Translations under genes and position numbers: made by a program
The notes under the pieces: model-generated
Told to the model about the DNA's origin: nothing
What the model saw: only the letters and a program-made list of their open reading frames with translations
The model's database searches: none
In this document: piece after piece, positions 24,061 through 34,649 of the stretch
Layout: every line of letters starts with the position of its first letter
How positions within the stretch are numbered: position 1 is the stretch's first letter
NCBI RefSeq assembly: GCF_002288925.2
Contig: NW_022098001.1
Span: 12,334,557 to 12,398,556, forward strand
Length of the DNA stretch: 64,000 bases
Reading direction: 5' to 3'
Source: Delphinapterus leucas
Lineage: Eukaryota > Chordata > Mammalia > Artiodactyla > Monodontidae

Positions 24061-24268
24061 TTTTTTTTTTTTTTTTTTCGGTACACGGGCCTCTCACTGT
24101 TTTGGCCTCTCCCGTTGCGGAGCACAGGCTCCGGACGCGCAGGCTCAGCGGCCATGGCTCACGGGCCCAGCCGCTCCGCGGCATGTGGGATCCTCCCGGA
24201 CCGGGGCACGAACCCATGTCCCCTGCATCGGCAGGCGGACTCCCAACCACTGCGCCACCAAGGAAGCC
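24061..24268 (-). mobile_element. CHR-2-like tRNA-derived SINE, reverse, 14-bp TSD
   Basis: A full SINE in reverse: poly-T start, GC-rich body ('gcggccatggctcacgggcc'), then 'caccactgcgccaccaagga'-like A-box end. Perfect 14-bp target duplications ctgcctcaactttt flank it at 24047-24060 and 24269-24282. The intact TSD and low divergence mark a young cetacean-lineage insertion. Confidence 0.95.
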
Positions 24269-24289
24269 CTGCCTCAACTTTTGGAAAGC

Positions 24290-24525
24290 CTTTGCCTGAC
24301 TTGAGCGTTTGGGTTGGGTGATCCTCCTACAGGTCCCAGTGCTACTCTGTCCCAAGTACAGAGTATGTATCATGGTACATATCACTCTGCATTATAATTG
24401 CCTGCATTATAATTGCCTGTTTCTCAATCTCCACCTCTAGGCTGAAAGCTCACCGAAGGCAAAGGCTGTGGTTCAGTGTCCCTCAGTGCTAAATACAATG
24501 CCTGCTCGATACGTGCTTGAGGGAT
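24290..24525 (+). repeat. L2 3'-end fragment with local 15-bp duplication
   Basis: 'aggctgaaagctcaccgaag' and 'tgctaaatacaatgcctgct' correspond to the L2 3' tail. A perfect 15-bp tandem duplication (ctgcattataattgc) is at 24387-24416. Confidence 0.6.
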
Positions 24526-24529
24526 GCTG

Positions 24530-25715
24530 GCCAGAAATGAGAGTCCCCACCCCATGCTGTCTCTAAATAATAGTGCCTGGAATTTTAATTTAGCCAAGTG
24601 CTTAGCAAAATGAAAAAGAGAAGTTACAAAGGCTAAATGTGTCCTACTTTCAAGCTCCACTGTATAGTCTCAATGGTACTAATGCTATTATGTGGAACAT
24701 GGTTATGGACTTGTGAAAGAATAGGGTGTTTAAATGCAAGTGACTATACAATACTGCAGTACTTGCTATTCCCTGGTTGAAAATGAATGTTAGGTGGAAA
24801 TGTTTATGTCTGACAGTAGGTTTTTTCCAGGTTCTTTTCTGTAGAGTACTAAGAAACACTGGTAAGCCCTGCTTTCACTCTTGGAGTCCCACAGACACCA
24901 ATCATTCACACTCAATATCACAACTTCAAAATGTTTAATGTGCTCTGAAGTTTGGTGGGTTCTTTCTTTTAGAGATGGAAACAAGAAGAGAGCCAAATTA
25001 CCTTAGCCCATGTTTTTGGAAGACATTCGGGTTTCTGCACTGTAGAACCCATGCAATTGTTCCAGCAATCCTATTTCAATGCCTGTTTCCAAAGTAAAAA
25101 ATACATGACTTGACCACCAGGAATGTGTGTATGTACTAAGTCCAAGTCCAAAGCAGAGTGGCTCTGCCTGAGCTATCACCCCTGATGCCCCATCAATTAG
25201 TAACGCCTAATCAACCCACAAAACCAGAGAAAAGAGGTCAGCCGAACAACTAAGTCCAGACTGAAGCAAATCTGCTTCTAGTTACTTTTCTCTCTTGTTC
25301 CAAACACATCTAGGTACAGACTTTAATAAAGGCATGTGCAAAGGCTGGTTTTACTGAATTCCACACCCAGTGGGGATAGCAAATCGTGGACTTAAGTAGC
25401 CTCTAGCAACTAGAACCAACGCTGAACATGCATTTAATTCAAAGGTACCGAACTCTACGAAAAATGCTCAACCTTTCTCAATTTGTCTTGGCATTTTGTG
25501 GTTCCATGCTGTATTCCAGGGCTACCAACACAATAAGGAGTCTCTTCTCAGTCTCCTGACTGCCTGGATTGGGTATTTCCTGAAGTATACAAGAAAGAGT
25601 CACTCGAATGCTGCTGGGACAGTGGAAATTCTAATAGGCCTGAAAGCTGATTGCTATACTCTTGTATTTTTCACCTTATTCTTTGAGTCTTCATACCATT
25701 AGTCCAAGTGTTTTC
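24530..25715. other. Intronic DNA without recognisable features
   Basis: No named repeat and no gene-like frame. Sequence looks single-copy. Confidence 0.5.
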
Positions 25716-25719
25716 AGCC

Positions 25720-27500
25720 ACTGTTTAAAGCAGGTTTGTTGAGGTATAATTAACATACAATAAACTGCACATATTTAAAATATACGATTTGATAAGTTTT
25801 GACATATGTTTAAATTCACGGGACCATCACCACAATTAAGATAATGAACATATTCATTCAAACGCCCAAAAGTTTCTTCATGTCCATTGATAATCCCTCC
25901 CTCCTACTCCACCTTGAACCCTTTTACCTTTGGCCCAAGGAAACCGCTGATCTGCTTTCTGTTAATATACATTAGTTGGCATTTCATAGAATTTTGTATA
26001 AATGGAAGCACAGAGTATGTATTCTTCTTATGTCTGGCTTCTATTACCCATCATAATTATTTTGAGAGTAGAATTCCATTGTCGGGATGTATCACAGTTA
26101 AGGTATCCAACCATCTGTTGATGGATATTTGGGTTGTCTCCAGTTTAGGGCTGTGACAAATAAAACTGCCATAAACATTTGTGTAAAACTCTTTATATGA
26201 ATATATGCCCTAGTAACAGAATGGCTGGACCATATATGTATGTTTAACTTTTTTTTAAACTGCCAAATTGTTTTCCAAAGTGGTTGTGCCATTTCACATT
26301 CCCACTAATGATATATGAGTGTCCTAGTTCTGCCATATCTCTGCCACACTTGATATGGTCAGTCTTTTTTTATTTTCCTAATGGTGGCATTGTGGTTTTA
26401 TTTTATATTTCTCTAGTGACTGACCATATTGAGTATATTTTCATGTGCTTATTTGCCAACCACATACCTCTTTTGGTGAAGTATCTATTCACATCTTTGC
26501 CTGTTTTTTATTGGGTTATTTTCTTAATAGTTAGATCTCAGAGCTCTTTATATATTCTGGATATAAGTTCTGTATCAGATCTATGACTTCCAAATATATA
26601 TATATATATTCCCCATCTGTGATTTGCCTTTTTATTTTCTTAGCAGTGTCTTTTGAAGAGCAGAAGTTTTCAGTTTTGAAAAAGTCTAATATATCAATTT
26701 TTCCCTAAAACTTATTATAAAACTAATGTAATCAAGACAGTATGGTATTAGAGTAAAGAAAGACTAATAGATCAATAGAGCAGAATAAAGACTACCTAAA
26801 TGAACATTTATATGGATGGACAGTTGTTTTTCAACAAAGATACAAAGGCATTTCAGTAGAGAAGGGAGGTTATTTTCAGCAAACGATGCTAAAACAACTG
26901 AATACACACACATACACCAAAAAAAAAAAAAAAAAAAAACAGGAAAAAAGAACCCACTTCAATCCATGTATTATGGGCTCAATTATTTCCCCCCCAAAAA
27001 ATTCATATGTTGAAGTCTTAACTCCCAGTACTTCAGGATATGACTGATATTTAGAGAGAGGGTCTTTAGAGGGGTAATTAAGTTAAAATGAGGTCATATG
27101 GGTGGCCCTTAATCCAACATGACTGGTGTCCTTATTAGAAGAAGTTAGTTCACAAATATGCACAGGGTGAAGACAGCCACCCACAAGCAAAGGAGAAAGG
27201 CCTCAGAAAAAAACCAACCCTGCATACCCCACCCTTGGACTTCTGGCCTCCAAAATTGTGAGGAAATAAATTTATTGTTTAAGCCACCCAGTCTGTGGTG
27301 CTTTCTTATGGCAGCCTTAACGAACACCATAACTCTCATCATATACAAAACTTGACTCAAAATGGGTCATAGACCTAGATTTAAAACTTAAAACTATAAA
27401 AGCTTCTATAAGAAAATATTTGTGACCTCGGGTTGTACAAAGATTTCTAAGATACAATACAAAAAGTAGGATTCATAAAGGAAAAACTGATGTTAGATTT
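25720..27500 (-). mobile_element. Old L1 with inverted 5' part (twin-priming form), split by an LTR
   Basis: From 25720 to about 26705 the text is L1 ORF2 C-terminus to 3' UTR on the minus strand. From about 26706 to 27500 it is upstream ORF2 text on the plus strand ('gtaatcaagacagtatggta', then 'gacctcgggttgtacaaag'). Both parts stop near the same consensus point (the 'aaaaattgataaattggac' region). This is the structure made by twin priming: the 5' segment is inverted relative to the 3' segment. A MaLR-type LTR (26967-27326) later entered the inverted part. Divergence is high, so the insertion is old. Confidence 0.75.
26967..27326 (+). mobile_element. MaLR-type LTR (MST/MLT1-like)
   Basis: It opens 'tgtattatgggctcaattat' and ends '...ttaacgaaca', with TG...CA ends. 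Landmarks are 'attcatatgttgaagtctta', 'ttggacttctggcctccaaa', a polyadenylation signal 'aataaa' near 27265, and 'tttaagccacccagtctgtg'. It is non-coding, with no linked retroviral genes, and lies within an old L1. Confidence 0.8.
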
Positions 27501-27504
27501 CAAC

Positions 27505-27765
27505 CACGTTTTAAGCATTTTTCCTTTAAAAAGTCTAATGCAGAGCACCTATATATATGGAACAGGTATAAAGAGAGCTGCTTTTGAAGGGGGCAAGGAT
27601 TCTGCGTGGTTTCCTTAGTCCTTCTATCACCTTCCTTTGTGGTCTCTAAGACGGTTCTGCAGAACACAGGGCCCAAAGAATAAAACGTGAAAACCACTGG
27701 ATTTTATTAACAGGATGTTTGGATCTGCCCAAAATAATAACCACTAGCTTTTACTAAGAGGCTAT
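27505..27765. other. Intronic DNA without recognisable features
   Basis: No recognisable repeat or gene. Confidence 0.4.
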
Positions 27766-27769
27766 TTAT

Positions 27770-27925
27770 GTGTTATGTAATGTGATAGCTGCTTTTTTAT
27801 ATTTTTCCTCTTTTAATCCCATGAGGTAGGTGTTATTTACATTCACGCATGAGGAAAATTAAGGCTCTCAGAGCTGGTACATTTCACAGCTGGAATCTGA
27901 ACCCAGTTCTGACCCCCAAGTCCAT
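27770..27925 (-). repeat. MIR remnant
   Basis: 'cttttaatcccatgaggtag', 'gaggaaaattaaggctctca' and 'cacagctggaatctgaaccc' give a well-preserved MIR in reverse. Confidence 0.85.
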
Positions 27926-28397
27926 GATCTTTCAGGGGCACCTCACAGTATCTTGAAATCAAACATAAAAGATAAGAACCTGGGCTTTGTGTGGACATAA
28001 ACCAGTTGTACAAAATAACTGTCAATTCTACAAAATGAAATGATTTCCCTAGAAAAATAAATGCTAGCTAAAAATAATATGTTATAAACATCCAGACATA
28101 CTTCCTATAAAGCCGCAGCAGCACGTGAGAGTGTGCTATAGGGCAAAGGTTTTTGGTAAAAGCCCCTCTCCCAGATACACACATGCCTTCCCTGCTATCA
28201 AGTAAGTGGTACATGGGGGGCTGCAGCTGATAAATTCCGTTTGTTTAAAGGCCTGGGTAGTTGACTGTCCTCAGTTCAGAAGACGAGTAGGATAGCAGAG
28301 CGGTTATGAATATATTAATATCGTACAAAGAATAAAGAGACTGAGCCCTGATTAGGTTTGATGCCACTAGTAGAGGGAACAGTTAAAACAATATCTA

Positions 28398-28608
28398 GGG
28401 GCTTCCCTGCTGGCGCAGCGGTTGAGAGTCCGCCTGCCGATGCAGGGGACACGGGTTCGTGCCCCGGTCTGGGAAGATCCCACATGCTGTGGAGCGGCTG
28501 GGCCCGTGAGCCGTGGCCGCTGAGCCTGCGCGTCCGGAGCCTGTGCTCCGCGACGGGAGAGGCCACAACAGTGAGAGGCCCGCGTACCGCAAGAAAAACA
28601 AACAAAAA
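28398..28608 (+). mobile_element. CHR-2-like SINE, forward, 13-bp TSD
   Basis: A complete SINE with the head 'gggcttccctgctggcgcag', A-box-like 'tggcgcagcggttgagagtc', B-box-like 'gggttcgtgcccc' and an A-rich tail. Perfect 13-bp target duplications aaaacaatatcta lie at 28385-28397 and 28609-28621. Confidence 0.95.
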
Positions 28609-28639
28609 AAAACAATATCTAATCCCTATCAAGTCCTAA

Positions 28640-28810
28640 GGACTTGATATCACATTATCTCATTTAATTCTCACAACTCTGTGAGCTAGGTATCAATAAT
28701 GTTGTGTTATAGATGGCAAAGAGACTTAGGATAAATGATGAGGTCAAGGTCACACAGTAAATGAGGAACAGAGTCACAATTTGCACCCAGATCTGTGACT
28801 GCAGAGCTGG
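28640..28810 (-). repeat. MIR remnant
   Basis: 'tcatttaattctcacaactc', 'tcaaggtcacacagtaaatg' and 'ttgcacccagatctgtgact' are reverse MIR blocks. The neighbouring SINE sits just outside it. Confidence 0.85.
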
Positions 28811-28814
28811 TTCT

Positions 28815-29880
28815 CTGAACAACTGCTGTAATCTACCTCTGTCAGGTAGAGTGAGAGCAAAGAAAACAGAAAAGCTCGCCACCCTCTCCATTGTCCCTCC
28901 ACTCCAGTTCCCTGGGGTAGGGTAATCACTCCCCTAGTCATCCTACAGACCCTACAGAGGGGGCTCCCCATTAGAGAAGTCAACCCCGGGCTGCTGGGAG
29001 AGGAGAATGAGGGGTGCTGGATGGATGGTGCAGACAGCCCTGACCCCTGGAGGTGGTGAAGTCACGTCTGTGGGCAATTTGTCTGTATGGCAGTTTATCT
29101 GCATATGAGGGCATCACAGACTTCAGGCCGGCTTGTGCATATCAAGCAGACAGGCCGCCTTCTTCCCATGAGCCAAAAACCCAGCCTGGCCAGCCCTCCT
29201 CGCTCAAAATCACCTCACACCAAAAAGGCCTTAGAAGGAATGGGGAAATGCTGGTCACCCATACTTCTGCACTTTGTCAACAGAGCGCTGGAGACTCAGA
29301 AGGGAGGTTCTTACCTGAGAGTCATTAACAGCTGCTTCTTCCCTATGAAGTTTTAGCAAAATCCTCAGCCACACAACAGTTTAATCAACACACATCCTGA
29401 GACTTTTACGGCTTTAGTTTTTCTTGTTAGAAGATTTCGCCTCTCTCCAACATAATTACAAGTTCCATATTTTTGCCCTAAGGCTAAAATGTAAATCATT
29501 TCCTGGTATACCACAGCTTCCCAGCACTGACTATGTAAGGCAAGGCTGCATAGCATTTAAAATTAAAAACATCATTTTCCTGAGTGTGTGTGTGTCATTA
29601 TGATGTTTACCAATGTGTTTTTGCTGGTTAAGTCCCAGTTCTTATGCATTTCATTTCAAGCAAAGGCCTGCTGGCATCAGGATATAAGCTAAGCAATTTA
29701 CCCTAAAACTTGCCAGTTTTCCTTCTCTTCGGATTCTCTGAGTTCCCTCAGGGCATACTTTATGGGTCTCCAGAATACTGATTCTAACGCCTATAACCCT
29801 ATAACCAGCAGGGGCTAAATTCATCTCTGCTGGTTAAAGTCCTCCTTTGGTCCCTGAGAAATGCCGCTCCCACTCAATTA
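28815..29880. other. Intronic DNA without recognisable features
   Basis: Single-copy-looking sequence with a somewhat higher GC part near 28860-29250. Open frames near 29053-29356 show no family likeness. Confidence 0.4.
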
Positions 29881-29884
29881 GCCC

Positions 29885-30095
29885 TGAAAGCATCGTCATT
29901 GACAGGCCTGGGTAAAAATCCTGACCCCTCCACTTATAAGCGTGCACAAACGTCTTTCACCTCTCTGAACCTGTGTCTCCTCCTTCACAGTGTGGGAATG
30001 AAAATATCAGACTCACAGAGTTCTCAAAAGTGACACAGGTTTCTAACAGACACTGGGCATAAAATCAGTGCTTAGTAAATGTTAGCTCCTTTCAC
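29885..30095 (+). repeat. MIR
   Basis: 'caggcctgggtaaaaatcct', 'cacctctctgaacctgtgtc' and 'gcataaaatcagtgcttagt' in forward order form a nearly full-length MIR. Confidence 0.85.
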
Positions 30096-30289
30096 CTTCT
30101 CTGCGCTTCTTATTCACGCAGCTCCCAATTCTACCCCTGACAATAGACCCCAGATCTGCAGGAGTCGTAGGGAGGAGAATGAGGTTTGTCATCACAGCTC
30201 AGGAAATCATTAGAAATGGAACAGCCTTTTAAAAGCTAGACTGTGTGGAACATCCTCACAGGCTCTGTCCAATAAAACTAAGAGGGAGC

Positions 30290-30530
30290 CACGTGGCTAA
30301 GAGTTTGGCTTCTCAAATCAGAGAAACCTGGGTTCAAGCTGCAGCCCTCTCAGTACTAGCTTTGTGACCTTGACCAAGTTACCTCACCTCTCTAAACTGC
30401 AGCTGCCTTGTGTGTAACTGGGGAGATAATAGTAGTGGCCTGCTCTGCAGCGTTAAGAGTATTAAATGACAACATGAATATAAAGGGTCTAACACAGTAG
30501 CCAGCCTGCTGTAAATCCTCAGTGTTAGTG
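30290..30530 (+). repeat. MIR, nearly full length
   Basis: The tRNA-like head ('gagccacgtggctaagagtt'), 'gtgaccttgaccaagttacc', 'aactggggagataatagtag' and a terminal 'cagcctgctgtaaatcctca' block follow the complete forward MIR order. Confidence 0.9.
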
Positions 30531-30674
30531 AGCCTTTCCTTTACTAACAGTGCCAGGCAGCACACCCTTGTCATACTAGCCAGGGACATGGCTCCTTGTC
30601 AGCATGCTGCCACCTTACTCGCGGCGTAACTGTTCTGCACCTCAGTCTCCTCATCCATAAAATAGTAATGAGAT

Positions 30675-30893
30675 GGGCTTCCCTGGTGGCGCAGTGGTTG
30701 AGAGTCTGCCTGCCGATGCAGGGGACGCGGGTTCGTGCCCCGGTCCGGGAAGATCCCACATGTCGCGGGGCGGCTGTGGACCCTGAGCCATGGCCGCTGA
30801 GCCTGCGCGTCCGGAGCCTGTGCTCCGCGACGGGAGAGGCCACAACAGTGAGAGGCCCGCGTACCGCAAAAAAAAAAAATAATAATAATAATA
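30675..30893 (+). mobile_element. CHR-2-like SINE, forward
   Basis: Head 'gggcttccctggtggcgcag', B-box-like 'gcgggttcgtgccccggtcc', and an A tail grading into (AAT)n. The flank 'aatagtaatgagat' before and 'aataataatgg' after may be an eroded target duplication, blurred by expansion of the AAT tail. Confidence 0.9.
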
Positions 30894-30899
30894 ATGGCC

Positions 30900-31990
30900 A
30901 TAAAGCACCGTGAAAAATATGGTATAGAAATTTTAGAAGTTATGATTATTATCATACAAAATGCTATAGAAATGCTAATGGATGCTAATCATAAGGTTCT
31001 TAAGTTCATCCAAAAAGCAACTTGGTCTGAATAGGGCTTAACTGAGTGCGAAAATCAATCAATCAATCAATCAATTAACCCAGAAGCAACCGTTAGTCAG
31101 GAAATCACACTTCAAAGAAGGGTTTTAATGCTTCATACATATTTATGTGGTCTATTTCTGACTTTGGAAATCAACAGCCCATTTTTCTAATACTAAAATC
31201 TCTTCTCTCACTGGAGGCTTGGGGGAAAGAGAAGAAAGAAAACAAGAGAATAAATTGAGCCCTGTGAAGTCAGATTAAAGGTAGGACAGGGATGGAGCAA
31301 GGTGAGCCAGCCCACCCCGCAGAGCCCTGGAGCAGCACACTTACTGGCTTCGTCCCAGGAGACGGGATAATGCAACACATTGCTCCCCCACCAGAACACC
31401 AGAAAGCAAGGGGATGAGGCTTCCACAGTAGGTGCCTGGGTTCCAACTTCTCCTTAGGAAACATTACTCAGAGCTTTCCTTTTCCAGGGTTTAGCTTTGG
31501 TGGGAGAAAGACGAGTAGGAGTTCATTTATATCCCCTTCAAGAAGCTTATCAGTAAGTATGTATTGAACATCTACTGTATGGGAAATACGGAGAGTTAAG
31601 ACTTAGCTCTCACCTTCAAGGAAGTAGCTCACAGTCTAATTGGTGATTCAATACCTGAGACAATCATCAATGCAAGTGATAAGCCGGGATGTGGAGGCAA
31701 TAAGAAGACTGGTAAAGGAGTTCTAGTGTGAAAAAGTTGGAAGATAACCCAAGATGAGTTAAGTGAGAGAGAATTCAGCCCCTGAGAATGAATTAATAAC
31801 ACAAAAATAAATACAAACTATGAAAAGCTAATAATAATAGTAACAATAATAATCATAACTAAAGAGAAAGCCAAAAGCCACCTGAGATCCCTAACTCATC
31901 AAAATTTAGTAACAGGCTAATGACTGGTCTTCTTAGCATGGTAGTAGGCTAGATGTGCATAATAGGGCTTCTCCTCACTTCTCATTATAA
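30900..31990. other. Intronic DNA, mostly unassigned
   Basis: A short (AATC)n run lies near 31053-31072. The text from about 31550 to 31720 ('gtatgtattgaacatctact') looks like an ancient dispersed mammalian repeat that I cannot name. No gene-like frame. Confidence 0.4.
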
Positions 31991-31993
31991 AAA

Positions 31994-32030
<37 letters not shown>
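31994..32030. repeat. (CA)n microsatellite
   Basis: About 18 uninterrupted CA units, likely length-polymorphic. Confidence 0.97.
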
Positions 32031-32032
<2 letters not shown>

Positions 32033-32810
32033 ATGACTGGCAAAGTACAGAAGCCAAAGATCAGAAGGAAGAGTCACTCACTGTGGGTGTAAAAATTCCA
32101 TTTAATACAGCCTCAGTGGGAGTGGGTTAGGAAGAACATCCTTAGACCGTACATCACAGGCTTCATCTTCACAACCAGACAGAAAGAATGGTCCCAAAGA
32201 ACACAGGCAAAGACCTCAATCACCTCTAGAGTCAGCACCAAAGTTCAGAATACAGGGGCTTCAGTGGTCAGAAATATGGTCAGCAACAGCATCCAGTTCT
32301 ATGAGAACTCTCTTTTCTGCAGTCATGGACTCCTACCCAAACCAGTCTTCCCGTCCTATCAGCTCTGCCTGCACTACTTTGCTAAGAGACCTCGGCTCTC
32401 CTAACCTAGCAAGATTATAGATATAGGTGGAAGCACAGTTTTTTAGAAAAAGTATTACAAATAGGAGCAAAGACAGGAAGAGTTCACATTCTGGAAGAGC
32501 ATGTTAAAGAGTATTTAACATTTTACACTATTTAAATAACTGCATATCGCATGTAACCTTATCGTTAAAAAAAATGCAAGGGTTGTATTAAGAGGATATT
32601 AACTGTCCATCTAAATCCTTGATAGATGAATGCCTGCTAGACATAAAAATAAGAAATAAAGAAAACATGAATTAAATTTTTACATTAAATCTGAGCAGAA
32701 CAATGTGAAGAGTTAAGTGGAGTGAAAAACGATTCACCTATTCTTTTTGTCAATAAAAACAAAGGCTGGCTAGATCTCACACAATTCAAGAATAAAAAGT
32801 AGAAGAAGAG

Positions 32811-33059
32811 GGCTTCCCTGGTGGTGCAGTGGTTAGCAATCTGCCTGCCAATGCAGGGGACTTGGCTTTGAGCCCTGGTCTGGGAAGATCCCACATGCCG
32901 TGGAGCAACTGAGCCCGTGCGCCACAACAAGAGAAGCCACTGCAGTGAGAAGCCCGCACACCTCAACGAAGAGTGGACCCCACTCGCCACAACTGGAGAG
33001 GGCCCACGCACAGCAAAGAAGACCCAATGCAGCCAAAAATAAATTAATTAATTAAAAAA
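32811..33059 (+). mobile_element. tRNA-derived SINE (longer CHR-type), forward
   Basis: Head 'ggcttccctggtggtgcagt', a body continuing through 'cacaacaagagaagccactg' and 'gacccaatgcagccaaaaat', then an ATT/A-rich tail. Near-identical flanks 'aaaaagtagaagaagag' (32794-32810) and 'aaaagtagaaaaagag' (33061-33076) are the target duplication, with one mismatch. Confidence 0.9.
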
Positions 33060-33402
33060 TAAAAGTAGAAAAAGAGCCAGTAATGGGCTTATGAAAAACA
33101 AAAAGCCTCCAGCAAAAGAAAAATGAATAATATCCTAAAACTGCAAAGAAAGAGAAACTAAAAACAGTTTTCTACAAGTGAAAAATTAAATCCTATTTTG
33201 TCATCTTCATAAAGACATAAAAGGTCACCATCTCTATGAAACAAGATCAGAACAAACTCTCAGATTAGAGAACAAACTGCCAAAAGACTTGGCTAAAATA
33301 TGAAGATATAAGAAACCCAAAGTGCAATCAGGGATTTTAGAACATACTAACAGCAATGAAGAATAGAATGACATTGCAGAAAATACAATTTGTGATAGAG
33401 TA

Positions 33403-33548
33403 GCACTTCTCAAATTTTCAAGTGCTTCACGAATCACTTAAGGGCCTTGTTAAAATATAAATTCTGATTCAGCAGTTCTGGAGGGGGACCCATATTCTGC
33501 ATTCCTAACAAGTTCCTGATGATGTTGAAACCGCTGCTGCATAGACCA
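33403..33548. mobile_element. MER5A-like hAT element
   Basis: 'agcacttctcaaattttcaa', 'attctgattcagcagttctg' and 'ctgcattcctaacaagttcc' follow the MER5A order. Confidence 0.75.
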
Positions 33549-34069
33549 CGTACATGGCAAAAATACAGAGAACCAGCTTGAAAAATTCTCCCAGAATACA
33601 GAGGAACAAAAAAATACACAAAGGAAGACGGTAGGTAGGACGAACACAGAATATATATCCAAGGTACTGTAGTTATGTTAGATTTTAAAATAAAAAGACA
33701 GTGTTCTGGTTTGACCCAAAATCATTGAGAAAAATCATACCTAAATAAATTACACACACACAGACATACACACACACATATACCAGATCCAGGCAACAAA
33801 ACAACTGCTACAAAGGCAAACAGGGAGGGAAAAGGAAGGAAAGAAGCAAAAGGCTGCTCTTAGACCAGCCCACCCTAAATATAAGGAACAAAAAAGGTAT
33901 CAATTTACACACAGATTTTAGAGAAAAAAACTGTGCCCAAAGAATATGACACCCAGACAAGCTACTGTGTGTGTCGCAAAGCCGTAGAACAATATTTTCA
34001 GATGTGAATATGCTTAGCAAAAACATGACATATCCACACTCCCTGAGAATGCTACTTAAAGACATTCTG

Positions 34070-34399
34070 GGGCTTCCCTGGTGGCACATTGGTTAAGAAT
34101 CCGCCTGCCAATGCAGGGGACACAGGTTCAAGCCCTGGTCCGGGAAGATCCCACATGCCGTGGAGCAACTAAGCCCGTGTGCCACAACTACTGAGCCTGC
34201 ACTCTAGAGCCTGCGAACCACTACTACTGAAGCCCGTGCACCTAGAGCCCACGTTCCGCAACAAGAGAAGCCACTGCAATGAGAAGCCCGGGCACCGCAA
34301 TGAAGCGTGGCCCCCGCTCACCGCAACTAGAGAAAGCCCACGCACAGCAACAAAGACCCAATGCAGCCAAAAATAAATAAATAAATAAATTATTTTTAA
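34070..34399 (+). mobile_element. Long CHR-type SINE, forward, 12-bp TSD
   Basis: A 330-bp SINE with the same head and tail as the shorter copies, but with extra internal repeats of the 'cacaactactgagcctg' type, ending 'gacccaatgcagccaaaaat' and (AAAT)n. Perfect target duplications aaagacattctg lie at 34058-34069 and 34400-34411. Confidence 0.95.
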
Positions 34400-34649
34400 A
34401 AAGACATTCTGCCTTGAGGGTCTAATCAAAATTAAGAACTGATTAATAGGAAAGTCACAGTATTAAAGGACTGTTAGCATTAATCCAACTCAAGGCTGCT
34501 TACAAATCTAAAAGAAAATGAGGTATAAACTAATAGGCTGAATAAAGCTATACCAGGCAAAAGTAGAAAAAGAGAAGGGGAAGATGGTATTGTACATACA
34601 AAACATAAAGGAATTCAAGACAAAAATTATTAACTCGAAAGAGGGTTAC

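Noticed and set aside
23993..24385. Open frames of 65-130 codons with Pro/Arg/Gly-rich products near 24.1, 28.4, 30.7, 35.0, 45.6 and 60.5 kb
   Set aside because: The same peptide-like strings recur because they are translations of CHR-type SINEs on both strands. They are not genes.
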